Positions 8,420 through 16,200 of a DNA stretch of 22,750 nucleotides are shown here, piece after piece. A program made the position numbers and the translations under genes. The stretch comes from an uncultured bacterium (GTDB lineage Bacteria > Planctomycetota > Uabimicrobiia > Uabimicrobiales > JABWCH01), in the NCBI GenBank assembly GCA_938003875.1, contig CALKWO010000079.1:1-22750 (forward strand), in the 5' to 3' direction. Under the pieces are notes generated by a model. The model ran no database searches, was not told the DNA's origin, and worked only from the letters and a program-made list of their open reading frames with translations. Positions within the stretch are counted from its first letter, which is position 1, and every line of letters begins with the position of its first letter.

Positions 8420-10756
8420 TTACGGGTTTTGTTTTTTGGGAGCAGGTTCTTTCTTGATCTCCATATCTGATCCAAAAATATCTTCTTCATCACTGTCTTC
8501 TTCCCATTCCACGAAGCTATTGGTGACTACCTGAAATTCTTTTTCCCATTCAAATTCTTCTTCTTCCTTGAATCCTAATGGGGCAGAATCTTCCTGGGAA
8601 GTCTCTGGAGTTTCTTCTTGTTTTTCCTGATCAGGAAAATTTTTTTCGTCTTCTTTTTTACCGATTTGCTTTTTGATTTTTTGCAAATCCTGAAAGAAAA
8701 AGTCCCCTTTTTCCTCTAAATTTTCTTCAGAAGTTTCTTCTTTTTTGGGGAAAGAGCTTTCCACAGGTATTGTTTTCTCTTTCAGAGTAGAGATTTCCTT
8801 GCTGTCTTCTTCTAATTCTTCTTCCATGTCAGGCTCTTGGGCAATCGAGTCTTGTTCTTTGGGCTGTTCTGTGCCCAAATCCTCCCATTCTTCCAAATCT
8901 TCCTGCTTAGTACTTTGCGGCAGTTCTTCTTTATGATGATCTGCTTTTTTCATATCTTGTACAGCAAGAGTTTGCAATTCTTCTTCTGAGAGTTCTTCAA
9001 TCTCTTCTTCGCGCGGTATCTCTCTTGGGCTTTCCTCTTCTGTCTGTAGGACAAGCATCTCTTCCTTGCTCAATTCCTCTGTCTTGGGCTTTTCTTCTTC
9101 TTGGACTATAGGCTCAGGAATAGATGGTTTTACAGGCATAGGTATCGAAGGCTCTTTCTTTTCTTCCGTGATCTTTTCTTGTGCAACTGGCTCAGATGCT
9201 TTCTTCTCTTTTTTTATCCCTCTGTTGAAACTGCTTAGAAATCGCTCGAAAAGGTACACTTTAGGCTCTTTTTTCTCTTCCTTTACCTTTTTCTCAATTC
9301 TGCTGGAAATCATAGGGATTTCCTCAAATTCTGTTTCTTCTTCTACAAAAGAGTCTTGAGGGCTTTCTTCTGGTTTCTCTACAGGGGCTTGGACATGTTT
9401 TTTCTCTTTTAATATTTTTTCTTCAACAGGCTCTTTTTTAGGAGCGGAAGGCTCTTTTTTGGGTGTAGACAATATATCCTCTGCCCCTTCACTAGCCCAT
9501 TCTATATAAGAAGTTTCTAATTCCTGATTCCATGATTCCCAAGGGAACTCGCGATTTTCTGGTTTTGCCTGTAAAAAATTTTTGATAAAAGGGCTTATCC
9601 ATTGAAAAGAAGGTGGGATTGCCGCCAACCTGGAAATATCCCAATTGGCTACTTTTTTCATTTCTTCTTCTTTTTCTGAAGTTCTGAATGGATTACGACC
9701 TGTGATAAGCTCATATAAAACAAGTCCGACTGTAAAGATGTCCGCTCGCAAATCTACAGTTTTCGATGTTACTTGCTCTGGTGCCATATAAAGAGGATAA
9801 CCATGTCGAGAACAATTGCGTAATATTTTGTAAGCAGTAGTGTTATAGTCTTCAGTAGAGTGAAGCAAACTAAATCCATTGAGATAGATTTTTCCTTTAT
9901 GCGCACCTTCGCTACCAAGCCAAAGGGTATGAGGTCGCAAGTTTCCATGCTGCAATTCCTCTTTTTTCATCTGAGAAAGAATTTCAAACAATTGAGATGC
10001 AACAGAACCAATAAGCTCAGGAGAAATTTTTTGTTTTTCCTGCTTTAAAAAATGAAAAAAATTTACAGCAGGGATATATTGGGTAATTACATAATAAATA
10101 GCAGGGTGCTTAAAACGATAGGCTGCAAATAAACCGAAAGGCTTACATATCCCTTCATCCAAAATTCGTAAAATTCGATTTTCAATAGGATTGTTTTTGT
10201 CCTTGGATGCTACATACTTTCTTTTAATAAATTTTTCAGGCAACGCATTGCTGCTATTAGGAATAGATATAGTGCAATATACATCTTTTTGTTCCTGCGT
10301 ATCAAATGCCTGGTATGTTTCCTGCAAAGGATCAGAACAAAGGCATTTTTTGATCAGGTAGCGGTCGGCCAAAACTGTTTCAAAAGCAAGCAGGCTCAGT
10401 TGATCTCCTAGCTTACGAAAGTAGCCTTGGGCTTTTACTGTAGTCCACTTAGGATTGCGTATAGAGCCAAGCCTTTGTTCAAGCCATTGCTGGTTTTCTT
10501 CACCAGGAGGAATCAGGCCTATATACACAGGCTGATTTTTTTGATCTTTACCTAATAAAATCTGTGCCTTTTTAGGAGGCCTGGCTTGTTGCAATTCTCC
10601 TAGTTGTTTTTCCAGAGAATACTTTCCTAATACAGCTTTATTACCTGCTGTCTCTATAACAGGAGGAATGGGTAGTTCAGGCCATCCATGCGAAGAAGAG
10701 CCTTCTTGTACAGATTCTTCATTTTTTTTAGGAAAGAATTTTTGAAATAAACCCAT
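8420..10756 (-). CDS. Protein pseudokinase with long acidic Glu/Lys-rich tail (778 aa)
   Basis: Residues about 133-410 keep the outline of a Ser/Thr kinase fold: a hinge-like YYVITQYIPAVNFFHFL (221-237), APEQ (325-328), and DLRADIFTVGLVLYELITGR (335-354) followed by NPF. The catalytic residues are gone. There is no glycine loop; the VAIK position reads YCTISI; HRDxxxxN is replaced by HGNLRPHTL (N272 for Asp); and DFG is replaced by NGF (293-295). It is therefore predicted inactive. Residues 40-130 are conserved-looking but unrecognised. Residues about 430-778 are low-complexity Glu/Lys/Pro, strongly acidic, with no membrane segment. An AAAGGGGTG ribosome site lies 8 nt from ATG, and the gene starts 13 nt after the prepilin peptidase stop, so the two are probably one unit. 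Likely a scaffold or regulator; its partner is unknown. Confidence 0.85.
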   Translation of the reverse strand: MGLFQKFFPKKNEESVQEGSSSHGWPELPIPPVIETAGNKAVLGKYSLEKQLGELQQARPPKKAQILLGKDQKNQPVYIGLIPPGEENQQWLEQRLGSIRNPKWTTVKAQGYFRKLGDQLSLLAFETVLADRYLIKKCLCSDPLQETYQAFDTQEQKDVYCTISIPNSSNALPEKFIKRKYVASKDKNNPIENRILRILDEGICKPFGLFAAYRFKHPAIYYVITQYIPAVNFFHFLKQEKQKISPELIGSVASQLFEILSQMKKEELQHGNLRPHTLWLGSEGAHKGKIYLNGFSLLHSTEDYNTTAYKILRNCSRHGYPLYMAPEQVTSKTVDLRADIFTVGLVLYELITGRNPFRTSEKEEEMKKVANWDISRLAAIPPSFQWISPFIKNFLQAKPENREFPWESWNQELETSYIEWASEGAEDILSTPKKEPSAPKKEPVEEKILKEKKHVQAPVEKPEESPQDSFVEEETEFEEIPMISSRIEKKVKEEKKEPKVYLFERFLSSFNRGIKKEKKASEPVAQEKITEEKKEPSIPMPVKPSIPEPIVQEEEKPKTEELSKEEMLVLQTEEESPREIPREEEIEELSEEELQTLAVQDMKKADHHKEELPQSTKQEDLEEWEDLGTEQPKEQDSIAQEPDMEEELEEDSKEISTLKEKTIPVESSFPKKEETSEENLEEKGDFFFQDLQKIKKQIGKKEDEKNFPDQEKQEETPETSQEDSAPLGFKEEEEFEWEKEFQVVTNSFVEWEEDSDEEDIFGSDMEIKKEPAPKKQNP

Positions 10757-10769
10757 ATTTTACACCCCT

Positions 10770-11678
10770 TTAATAACCATAGTTATACCCAAAGAATCCA
10801 ATCCACCTGGCTACAATTTCGGGCCAGACATGGAATCCCAGGTTGATGATATCTTGCTTGAAAAGTAGTGTGACCAATGTTCCTGCAGCCAGATAAGGGC
10901 CAAAAGGAATATAATGATCTTTCGTTATTAATAAGGAAAAAATGCCTATGAAAGTGCCAAGAATACAAGCTAAAAGGAATATAATCAATGCAGAATCCCA
11001 TCCTATAAAGCCGCCAACCAGTGCCATCATTTTGACATCCCCTAGCCCCATAGCTTCTTTACGAAAAATTACCTTTCCCAATACTCCTACAAAATATAGG
11101 CTTCCGCCGCCTACAAGAATTCCCAAGAGGGCAGAAATCAACCCTGACAGATGAGGATCAGATATAGCTTCTATTTGCGGATGAAACACTGGACAAATGG
11201 CCGATAGAAAAGGAGCAAGGACGATTCCTGGATACGTGATACAGTCGGGGATAATACGATAGTCTATATCAATAAAGGTGATAATAACCATAAGCGAAAC
11301 AAGATAGATGGCAACGAACAAAGCAAAACATTGCTGGGTTAATGTGAGAGAAGCAAAATAAGGTAAAGGGACAAGGGCTATTTTTCTTACATAGAAAATA
11401 AAAAGGGAAGCTGTAAGAATTTCTACCAACAGATAGCGAGATCGGATGATCGTTCTGCAATAGCGGCATGCCCCGCCAAGAGAAATCCAGGAAAGCACAG
11501 GAATATTATCATACCATCTGAGCATGGTACCGCATTGAGTGCAGTGTGAGCCTGGAAATACAATGGAGACATAGCCTCTAGGCAAGCGGTAGATACAGAC
11601 ATTCAAAAAACTTCCTACCACAGCTCCAAAAAGGCCTGCAAATACTGTAAATAAATGCACAAGAACATCAGGATACAT
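10770..11678 (-). CDS. Prepilin peptidase / type IV leader peptidase (A24 family)
   Basis: Inner-membrane aspartic protease that cleaves, and in most homologues N-methylates, prepilins and pseudopilins. It has the N-terminal signature GAVVGSFLNVCIYRLPRG (residues 18-35). The cytoplasmic zinc-type loop carries two CxxC pairs (C46/C49 and C71/C74), as in methylating enzymes. One catalytic Asp falls in FIDIDYRIIPD (135-145) and the other in the GxGD motif GLGD (211-214) preceding VKMMALVGG. About eight hydrophobic helices; normal length at 302 aa. AGAGGT lies 8 nt before ATG. The pseudokinase gene follows after 13 nt. A probable substrate is the pseudopilin encoded at 17565-18548 on the same strand. 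The symbol could be pilD or gspO; the sequence does not decide between them. Confidence 0.95.
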   Translation of the reverse strand: MYPDVLVHLFTVFAGLFGAVVGSFLNVCIYRLPRGYVSIVFPGSHCTQCGTMLRWYDNIPVLSWISLGGACRYCRTIIRSRYLLVEILTASLFIFYVRKIALVPLPYFASLTLTQQCFALFVAIYLVSLMVIITFIDIDYRIIPDCITYPGIVLAPFLSAICPVFHPQIEAISDPHLSGLISALLGILVGGGSLYFVGVLGKVIFRKEAMGLGDVKMMALVGGFIGWDSALIIFLLACILGTFIGIFSLLITKDHYIPFGPYLAAGTLVTLLFKQDIINLGFHVWPEIVARWIGFFGYNYGY

Positions 11679-11735
11679 AGATTTCTACCTCTAAGAACAG
11701 GTTCTTCAAATTTTGTAGTAACACCCCGCCTGCTG

Positions 11736-11764
11736 GAGCAGATGCTATTATCATAGCACTGCTC
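11736..11764 (-). promoter_or_regulatory. Hairpin in the presumed leader of the prepilin peptidase mRNA
   Basis: A twelve-base-pair stem with a single bulged base: plus-strand arms GAGCAG-A-TGCTAT (11736-11748) and ATAGCACTGCTC (11753-11764), with loop TATC. It lies 58-86 nt before the prepilin peptidase start and has no following T run, so it looks more like a leader structure than a terminator. Function unknown. Confidence 0.5.
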
Positions 11765-11776
11765 ATCTGGCACATG

Positions 11777-11803
11777 AATATAGCATACCGCTTATCTTGA
11801 CAA
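11777..11803 (-). promoter_or_regulatory. Possible sigma70-type promoter for the prepilin peptidase gene
   Basis: On the minus strand TTGTCA (11803-11798) is followed after 15 nt by TATATT (11782-11777), preceded by TGC as in extended -10 elements. The spacer is short. Predicted transcription would begin near 11770, about 90 nt before the ATG, placing the 11736-11764 hairpin at the 5' end of the transcript. Confidence 0.35.
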
Positions 11804-11813
11804 TGATAGTTGG

Positions 11814-12005
11814 ACAATGTTAAATTAGGATTGTTGTCTCCCAATAGTCACTGTTAGGTTATATAAATTTAAAGATTTATTGAACCACAGATGGACACGG
11901 ATGGACACTGATAATTTCTAAAATCAAGCATTATTTTATTTTTTATCCGTGTTTATCTGTGTTCATCTGTGGTTCTCTTTTCTTTAATTTTTGATTTAAC
12001 ATTGT
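11814..12005. repeat. Second nested inverted block with ACCACAGATGGACAC repeats
   Basis: Outer arms are a perfect 12-bp inverted repeat, ACAATGTTAAAT (11814-11825) and ATTTAACATTGT (11994-12005). Inside are GAACCACAGATG (11882-11893) continuing GACACGGATGGACACTGAT, and its facing partner ending CATCTGTGGTTC (11964-11975). The right arm is followed by TCTTT, so ATCTGTGGTTCTCTTT is identical at 11965-11980 and 8357-8372. This occupies the 339-nt gap between the lipoprotein stop and the prepilin peptidase start. No gene was seen in it. Confidence 0.8.
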
Positions 12006-12017
12006 TAAATTGTTAAA

Positions 12018-12548
12018 TTATTGGCGGATGAACAATTCTTCGAGAATGGGAAGAAGCTGGTAGAAGCTATTGCTCACTGCTTTGCCAAGAGCAATGTTGC
12101 CGTCCGCATCGCATCCGAAACCGTAGACTGTTGTGGTTTTTTGACGGCTCATTTTCTGATCGAAGACTTCCACTCGGAAAAAAAGCCTTACATCATTGAT
12201 AAGATTCGCAATAGGAAAAGTAGATGTGTCTAGTGCTGTGATAATCAGATTGGTTTCTGCACTTTCCTCTTTGACTCCTCCTTCAAAACACTGTGCCAGA
12301 CTCTCTTTTAGCTGTTTTTCCATTGCATCTTTAACATGAAGTCTATAGTTTTTAGGCCCAAGATTATGATGATAGATCGATTCCGCAGCGACCTTAAAGG
12401 TTACTGTGCCAGGAAGCTTTTTGAGTACATTGACATTGATATTTTGTGCCTTTTCGATTTTATAATCGTATGTCCCTGTACAGCAGCAAAGACAACAAGC
12501 CAAAAAAAACAGGACAATTTTAATACATAGAGTGTTATTCTTTTCCAT
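12018..12548 (-). CDS. Putative lipoprotein of unknown function (176 aa)
   Basis: The N-terminus has a short basic/polar part, a hydrophobic stretch (CIKIVLFFLACCL, residues 8-20), then a Cys cluster CCCTG with a plausible lipobox (about residues 18-24), so export and lipid anchoring are likely. Which Cys is modified is uncertain because of the run of cysteines. The mature part (about 150 aa) looks like a single alpha/beta domain: AQNINVNVLKKLPGTVTFKV, then MEKQLKESLAQCF, NLIITALDTSTF, FFRVEVFDQKM and a final helix. The layout resembles small outer-membrane-associated lipoproteins (YajG- or LptE-like in shape only), but no family is recognised. It lies 41 nt after the stop of the membrane HisKA protein. 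The ribosome site is weak. Confidence 0.75.
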   Translation of the reverse strand: MEKNNTLCIKIVLFFLACCLCCCTGTYDYKIEKAQNINVNVLKKLPGTVTFKVAAESIYHHNLGPKNYRLHVKDAMEKQLKESLAQCFEGGVKEESAETNLIITALDTSTFPIANLINDVRLFFRVEVFDQKMSRQKTTTVYGFGCDADGNIALGKAVSNSFYQLLPILEELFIRQ

Positions 12549-12589
12549 GATAATTCTAAAGATGCATAGAAAGCATCGTTTCCTTTCTT

Positions 12590-14083
12590 TTAGTTCGGTT
12601 TTATAGATTCATCAAAATCCACTATTTTTTGTCCACAAGGATAGGATTTAATAGCATAATGATGAATGTTTTGCATTTTTTTTATAATATCATCAATATT
12701 CTTAGAAGAGTTGTATATTTTTTCCAGCTTATCCCTTGTATAAGGATCTAATGTTTTTCTCATAAGCAAAAGCTCTGTAAATCCCACGATTGCCGTCAAC
12801 GGTTGGTTGATTTCATGAGCTGCTGCTCCTGCTGTCTGGATCAATACCTGAGTATTTTCTGTTTTCCGCAACGCCTCCTGCATTTTTTTCCAATCGGTTA
12901 TATCTCGGATTACTCCTCTGAAACCTGTTCTCTTATCTCCGTCCATAATAGGTTTTAAGCAGGTATGGACCCAATGGTATTCTCCTGACTTATTTTTCAG
13001 ACGATATTCGCCTTCCAGTTTGTCGGAGGAAAGCTTTTCTATCTGCTTTTGTATATTTTCCATATCAAGAGGATGGATGAAATCTATATACTTTTTACCA
13101 ACCATTTCCTGGGGAGAATATTCCATAAAAGCCTTAGCAGCAGGGCTAATATAGCTAATTTCTCCATTTTCGGATATAGAAAATACAACATCATGAAGGT
13201 CTTCTATAAGTTCTCTATACTTTTCTTCGCTCTTTTTGAGCCTTTCTTCGCTTTGTTTAAGATTTCGAAAAAGTAGATCATAAGGTTTTTGTAACCCAAG
13301 TTCTATAATAGCCTTATAAACAAAAAAATAGGCTATAATTTTCCATATATGCCCTAATAGGCTAGTAAACTCATCTACCTGCAAATATAAGGTAAAAGAT
13401 ATTTCTGAAGCTATTGTAAAAAGAATAGAGAGAATAATAAAAGAGAAAAAAATAGGATCAAAAGAATCGCGCTGCCTATAATAGAAAAAAATAGAAAGGA
13501 TAAGGATACAACAAATCATGTATTCGCTGGCTTTTTTAAAAGGAGTCAACCCTTCTCCTTCTCTATAACAATCAGGAAAATTTTGCAAAACAAAAATACT
13601 AAGAAACAGGAATATCGTACAGGCACTGAAAATACACAATAAAGTATATGGCCTTACCTTGATCTTTCCTATAAATAGCAAAGGAATGCTTAGAAATATA
13701 AGACTTTGCATATATCTTGCGCTGATCCAAAGTTGCGTTGCCATATTGCTACTATAAGAAATTTGGAAAATATTCATTCCTTTGTACGTCAAGGTGTGTC
13801 CTAGATCAATCATAGCTACGAATAAAAATGTTATTCCTAAGAATACAAGATAATCATTTTCTAAAAAACGGCGAGAGTTCCAGCTTACCATAAAAATACC
13901 ACATGCTACAACAATACTAAAAATTTCTGCCAATGTATGAAAAAAAAGAAAGCTATGAAAACTACTGGCATAAAGAAAAGCCAAAAAAAAGAATAGTCCT
14001 ATAAAATCTATATGATGCTCGCGCCAAAAATTTTTGGGGGATCTGTTTTCCATATTCATTTGCTCTATTTTAGTGTCAGGCAT
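12590..14083 (-). CDS. Membrane PAS sensor with HisKA domain but no ATPase domain (497 aa)
   Basis: Residues about 25-262 form seven or eight hydrophobic helices resembling a MASE3-type membrane sensor, with GITFLFVAMIDLGHTLTYKG (83-102) and NMATQLWISARYMQSL (113-128). A short linker (QSEERLKKSEEKYRELIED) leads into a PAS domain (about 285-400: VVFSISENGEISYISPA, then GVIRDITDWKK). HisKA follows with AAHEINQPLTAIVG and H423. The protein ends at FDESIKPN with no HATPase N, G1 or G2 boxes. The stop is clean and the next gene starts 41 nt later, so this looks like a natural short form. It cannot autophosphorylate alone; it may dimerise with, or be phosphorylated by, a partner kinase. A strong AAGGAGGT lies 5 nt before ATG. 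Confidence 0.88.
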   Translation of the reverse strand: MPDTKIEQMNMENRSPKNFWREHHIDFIGLFFFLAFLYASSFHSFLFFHTLAEIFSIVVACGIFMVSWNSRRFLENDYLVFLGITFLFVAMIDLGHTLTYKGMNIFQISYSSNMATQLWISARYMQSLIFLSIPLLFIGKIKVRPYTLLCIFSACTIFLFLSIFVLQNFPDCYREGEGLTPFKKASEYMICCILILSIFFYYRQRDSFDPIFFSFIILSILFTIASEISFTLYLQVDEFTSLLGHIWKIIAYFFVYKAIIELGLQKPYDLLFRNLKQSEERLKKSEEKYRELIEDLHDVVFSISENGEISYISPAAKAFMEYSPQEMVGKKYIDFIHPLDMENIQKQIEKLSSDKLEGEYRLKNKSGEYHWVHTCLKPIMDGDKRTGFRGVIRDITDWKKMQEALRKTENTQVLIQTAGAAAHEINQPLTAIVGFTELLLMRKTLDPYTRDKLEKIYNSSKNIDDIIKKMQNIHHYAIKSYPCGQKIVDFDESIKPN

Positions 14084-14099
14084 TATTACCTCCTTAGTC

Positions 14100-14131
14100 G
14101 CTGTAAAAAAAACAATTATATCTCTTACAGC
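14100..14131 (-). other. Small inverted repeat between the OPA transporter and HisKA sensor genes
   Basis: GCTGTAA (14100-14106) and TTACAGC (14125-14131) form a 7-bp stem just after the transporter stop and immediately before the sensor's AAGGAGGT. CTCCTTAG occurs twice here, once as the real ribosome site complement and once beyond the stem. It may weakly modulate read-through into the sensor gene; it is not a convincing terminator. Confidence 0.3.
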
Positions 14132-14146
14132 TCCTTAGCAGAGAAA

Positions 14147-15397
14147 TTAATCTTTTTTGGGTAAACAGTTCCAACGAGGCAAAAGCAAAAGAATGCCAAC
14201 AACAATAGCTAAGGAAAAGCTTAAAAAAAGGCAATGCCAACCCCATTTTTCTGACACTATTCCAGGTAAAGAACCACCTAAAATAGCTCCTATAGAACCA
14301 CATCCATTAATAAAGCCAGCAGAAGTAGAGGCTCCTTTTTTGGTTCCAAAATCCACTGCGGCTACTCCGCTCACTAAAGAATCGGGGGCATAAAGAAAAA
14401 AACCAATAGAGGTGAGCAGAAGCATTGTTAGACTTTTACTCTGAAGTGAAATCAAAGAATCAAAATAATACAGGATTAAAGCTACAATAGATAAACTTAT
14501 GATGCTAATAGGAATCCGACGAGATTGAAAAAAACGATCCGAAAGATAACCACTCAAAATAACCCCAAAAAAACCCCCTAATCCAAAGCATACACTTATG
14601 AGAGAGGATTCTGTCATGCCTGTGCCTAATTTTTCATTGATATACCATGGCCCCCAAAAAAGAATAGCATAGCGTGTTGGTTTAAGACAAAAATACACTA
14701 TCCCCAGGGTCAAGACAATAGGGCTTTTTAAGACATCGAAAATTTCTTTCCAGGAAGTTGTTTCTTCTGTTTCTTCTACGGTATTGTTCTGATTTTCCTT
14801 AAGCAAATCAGCATCTTCAGGCCGATTGATCTGGAAAAGAAAGAATAAAATCAATACTATAAAAAGAGCGATGGAGGGGAAAAAAAAACCATATCGCCAG
14901 TTTTTGAAATATTCACAACAAAACCCAGCAAAAGGAGCAGCAATCAAGCCGCCTATTGTATAGTTTGTACTCCAAAGTCCCATAATCGTTCCACGCTCTT
15001 TTGTCGAGAACCAATAGCTAAGATTTTTGCTTAAAGGTGCCCAACCTGTTGCCTGGCAAAAACCTTGAAGAGAAAAAAGAATCAGGAACAAAAGAAAAAT
15101 GCTAGAAAAACCCATAAAAAAACAGAATAAAACAGAAAAAAACATGCCTGCCAAAACAATTTTTCTCGTTCCCAGGCGATCCCCATATATTCCTAATATG
15201 AATTGGCCTATTGCATAGGCAAGTAAGTAAGATGCCTCGATCTGGCTGATCTGCGATTTGTTCAGCACATTGTCTTGAGCCATCCCGATTTTAGCAACAG
15301 AAAAAGCATTTCTTGTTAAATAATAACCCGCATAAGCAAGCCAGGTTACTAAAAAAATTTGCCATCGTAAAAAAGATGCATGCGGGGAGATTTTCAT
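14147..15397 (-). CDS. MFS transporter of the organophosphate:phosphate antiporter type (416 aa)
   Basis: Twelve-helix permease resembling the GlpT/UhpT/UhpC group. The N-terminal WLAYAGYYLTRNAFSVAKIG (residues 19-38) matches the helix 1 region with the conserved Tyr-Arg, and SYWFSTKERGTIMGLWST (about 127-144) matches the helix 4-5 loop. A central hydrophilic loop (about 200-220, rich in Glu/Asn) separates the two halves. Such proteins exchange sugar-phosphates or glycerol-3-phosphate for phosphate, or act as sensors (UhpC); the substrate here is unproven. Its ATG overlaps the uppP stop by 1 nt (TAATG), so the kinase, uppP and this gene form one translationally coupled unit. Confidence 0.87.
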   Translation of the reverse strand: MKISPHASFLRWQIFLVTWLAYAGYYLTRNAFSVAKIGMAQDNVLNKSQISQIEASYLLAYAIGQFILGIYGDRLGTRKIVLAGMFFSVLFCFFMGFSSIFLLFLILFSLQGFCQATGWAPLSKNLSYWFSTKERGTIMGLWSTNYTIGGLIAAPFAGFCCEYFKNWRYGFFFPSIALFIVLILFFLFQINRPEDADLLKENQNNTVEETEETTSWKEIFDVLKSPIVLTLGIVYFCLKPTRYAILFWGPWYINEKLGTGMTESSLISVCFGLGGFFGVILSGYLSDRFFQSRRIPISIISLSIVALILYYFDSLISLQSKSLTMLLLTSIGFFLYAPDSLVSGVAAVDFGTKKGASTSAGFINGCGSIGAILGGSLPGIVSEKWGWHCLFLSFSLAIVVGILLLLPRWNCLPKKD

Positions 15398-16200
15398 TAG
15401 ATTGGTTTTCCCATAAGAAAAAGAATCAAAATTCCAAGCAAAATACGATAGAAGGCAAAAGGAATAAAATTATTATTGCTGATAAATCTTAGAAAAGCAG
15501 CGATAACAAAATAGGCCACCACAAAGGCTGTTATAAATCCAGTAATCAATACCAGACATTCATGGCCTGTCATATACAGACCTGTTTTTAATAGAGAATA
15601 TCCCGATGCAGCAAACATTGTCGGGATAGCTAAAAAAAAAGAAAACTCAGCAGCTACCGTTCTTGAAGTCCCTAGCATCATAGCACCAATGATGGTAGCC
15701 GCCGAACGGGATGTTCCTGGAATCATAGCAAGACATTGGATCAAGCCAATCCAGAGAGCTTTTCTATAGCTCATATCTTCTATTTTTTCTATTACAGCTT
15801 TTTTAGGCTTGATTTCCAAAGCAATCAAAAAAAATGCACCTGTGATCAGTGCAATCGCAACAGGAAAAGGATGGAAGAGATAAGTCTTAATCACTTTATG
15901 GAATAAGAATCCTGCTATCAGAGCAGGTAAAACAGCCACAATGGTTTTTAGCCATAGAGTATAGCATTTATTCTTATCTGGCTCGGAAATTCCAGGAAAA
16001 GGGAAAAGTCGTTTATAAAAAAACACAACGACTGCCAGGATGGCACCCAGTTGGATTACAATGTCAAACATTTTTTCAAAAGGCTCTGAAAAACCAATCC
16101 ATTGGTTCATCAAGATCAAATGGCCCGTCGAAGAAACAGGCAGAAATTCGGTTATACCTTCTACAATCCCTAAAATCAAGGCTTTAAAAAAATCATTCAT
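15397..16200 (-). CDS. uppP: Undecaprenyl-diphosphatase UppP/BacA (267 aa)
   Basis: Integral membrane phosphatase that recycles undecaprenyl diphosphate to the monophosphate carrier used for peptidoglycan, O-antigen and other surface glycans; overproduction of the family gives bacitracin resistance. The two active-site motifs are intact: EGITEFLPVSSTGH (residues 14-27, with E14, E18, S24 and H27) and PGTSRSAATIIGAMMLG (161-177, with R165). Hydrophobic helices fill the rest, and length is typical. Its ATG overlaps the Ser/Thr kinase stop (ATGA) and its stop overlaps the OPA transporter start. Placement right behind a protein kinase gene suggests coordinated control of lipid-carrier supply, but that is inference. 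Confidence 0.97.
   Translation of the reverse strand: MNDFFKALILGIVEGITEFLPVSSTGHLILMNQWIGFSEPFEKMFDIVIQLGAILAVVVFFYKRLFPFPGISEPDKNKCYTLWLKTIVAVLPALIAGFLFHKVIKTYLFHPFPVAIALITGAFFLIALEIKPKKAVIEKIEDMSYRKALWIGLIQCLAMIPGTSRSAATIIGAMMLGTSRTVAAEFSFFLAIPTMFAASGYSLLKTGLYMTGHECLVLITGFITAFVVAYFVIAAFLRFISNNNFIPFAFYRILLGILILFLMGKPI

Noticed and set aside
14094..14303. Separate 69-aa minus-strand gene
   Set aside because: It overlaps the last part of the OPA transporter in another frame and has no ribosome site or recognisable domain.
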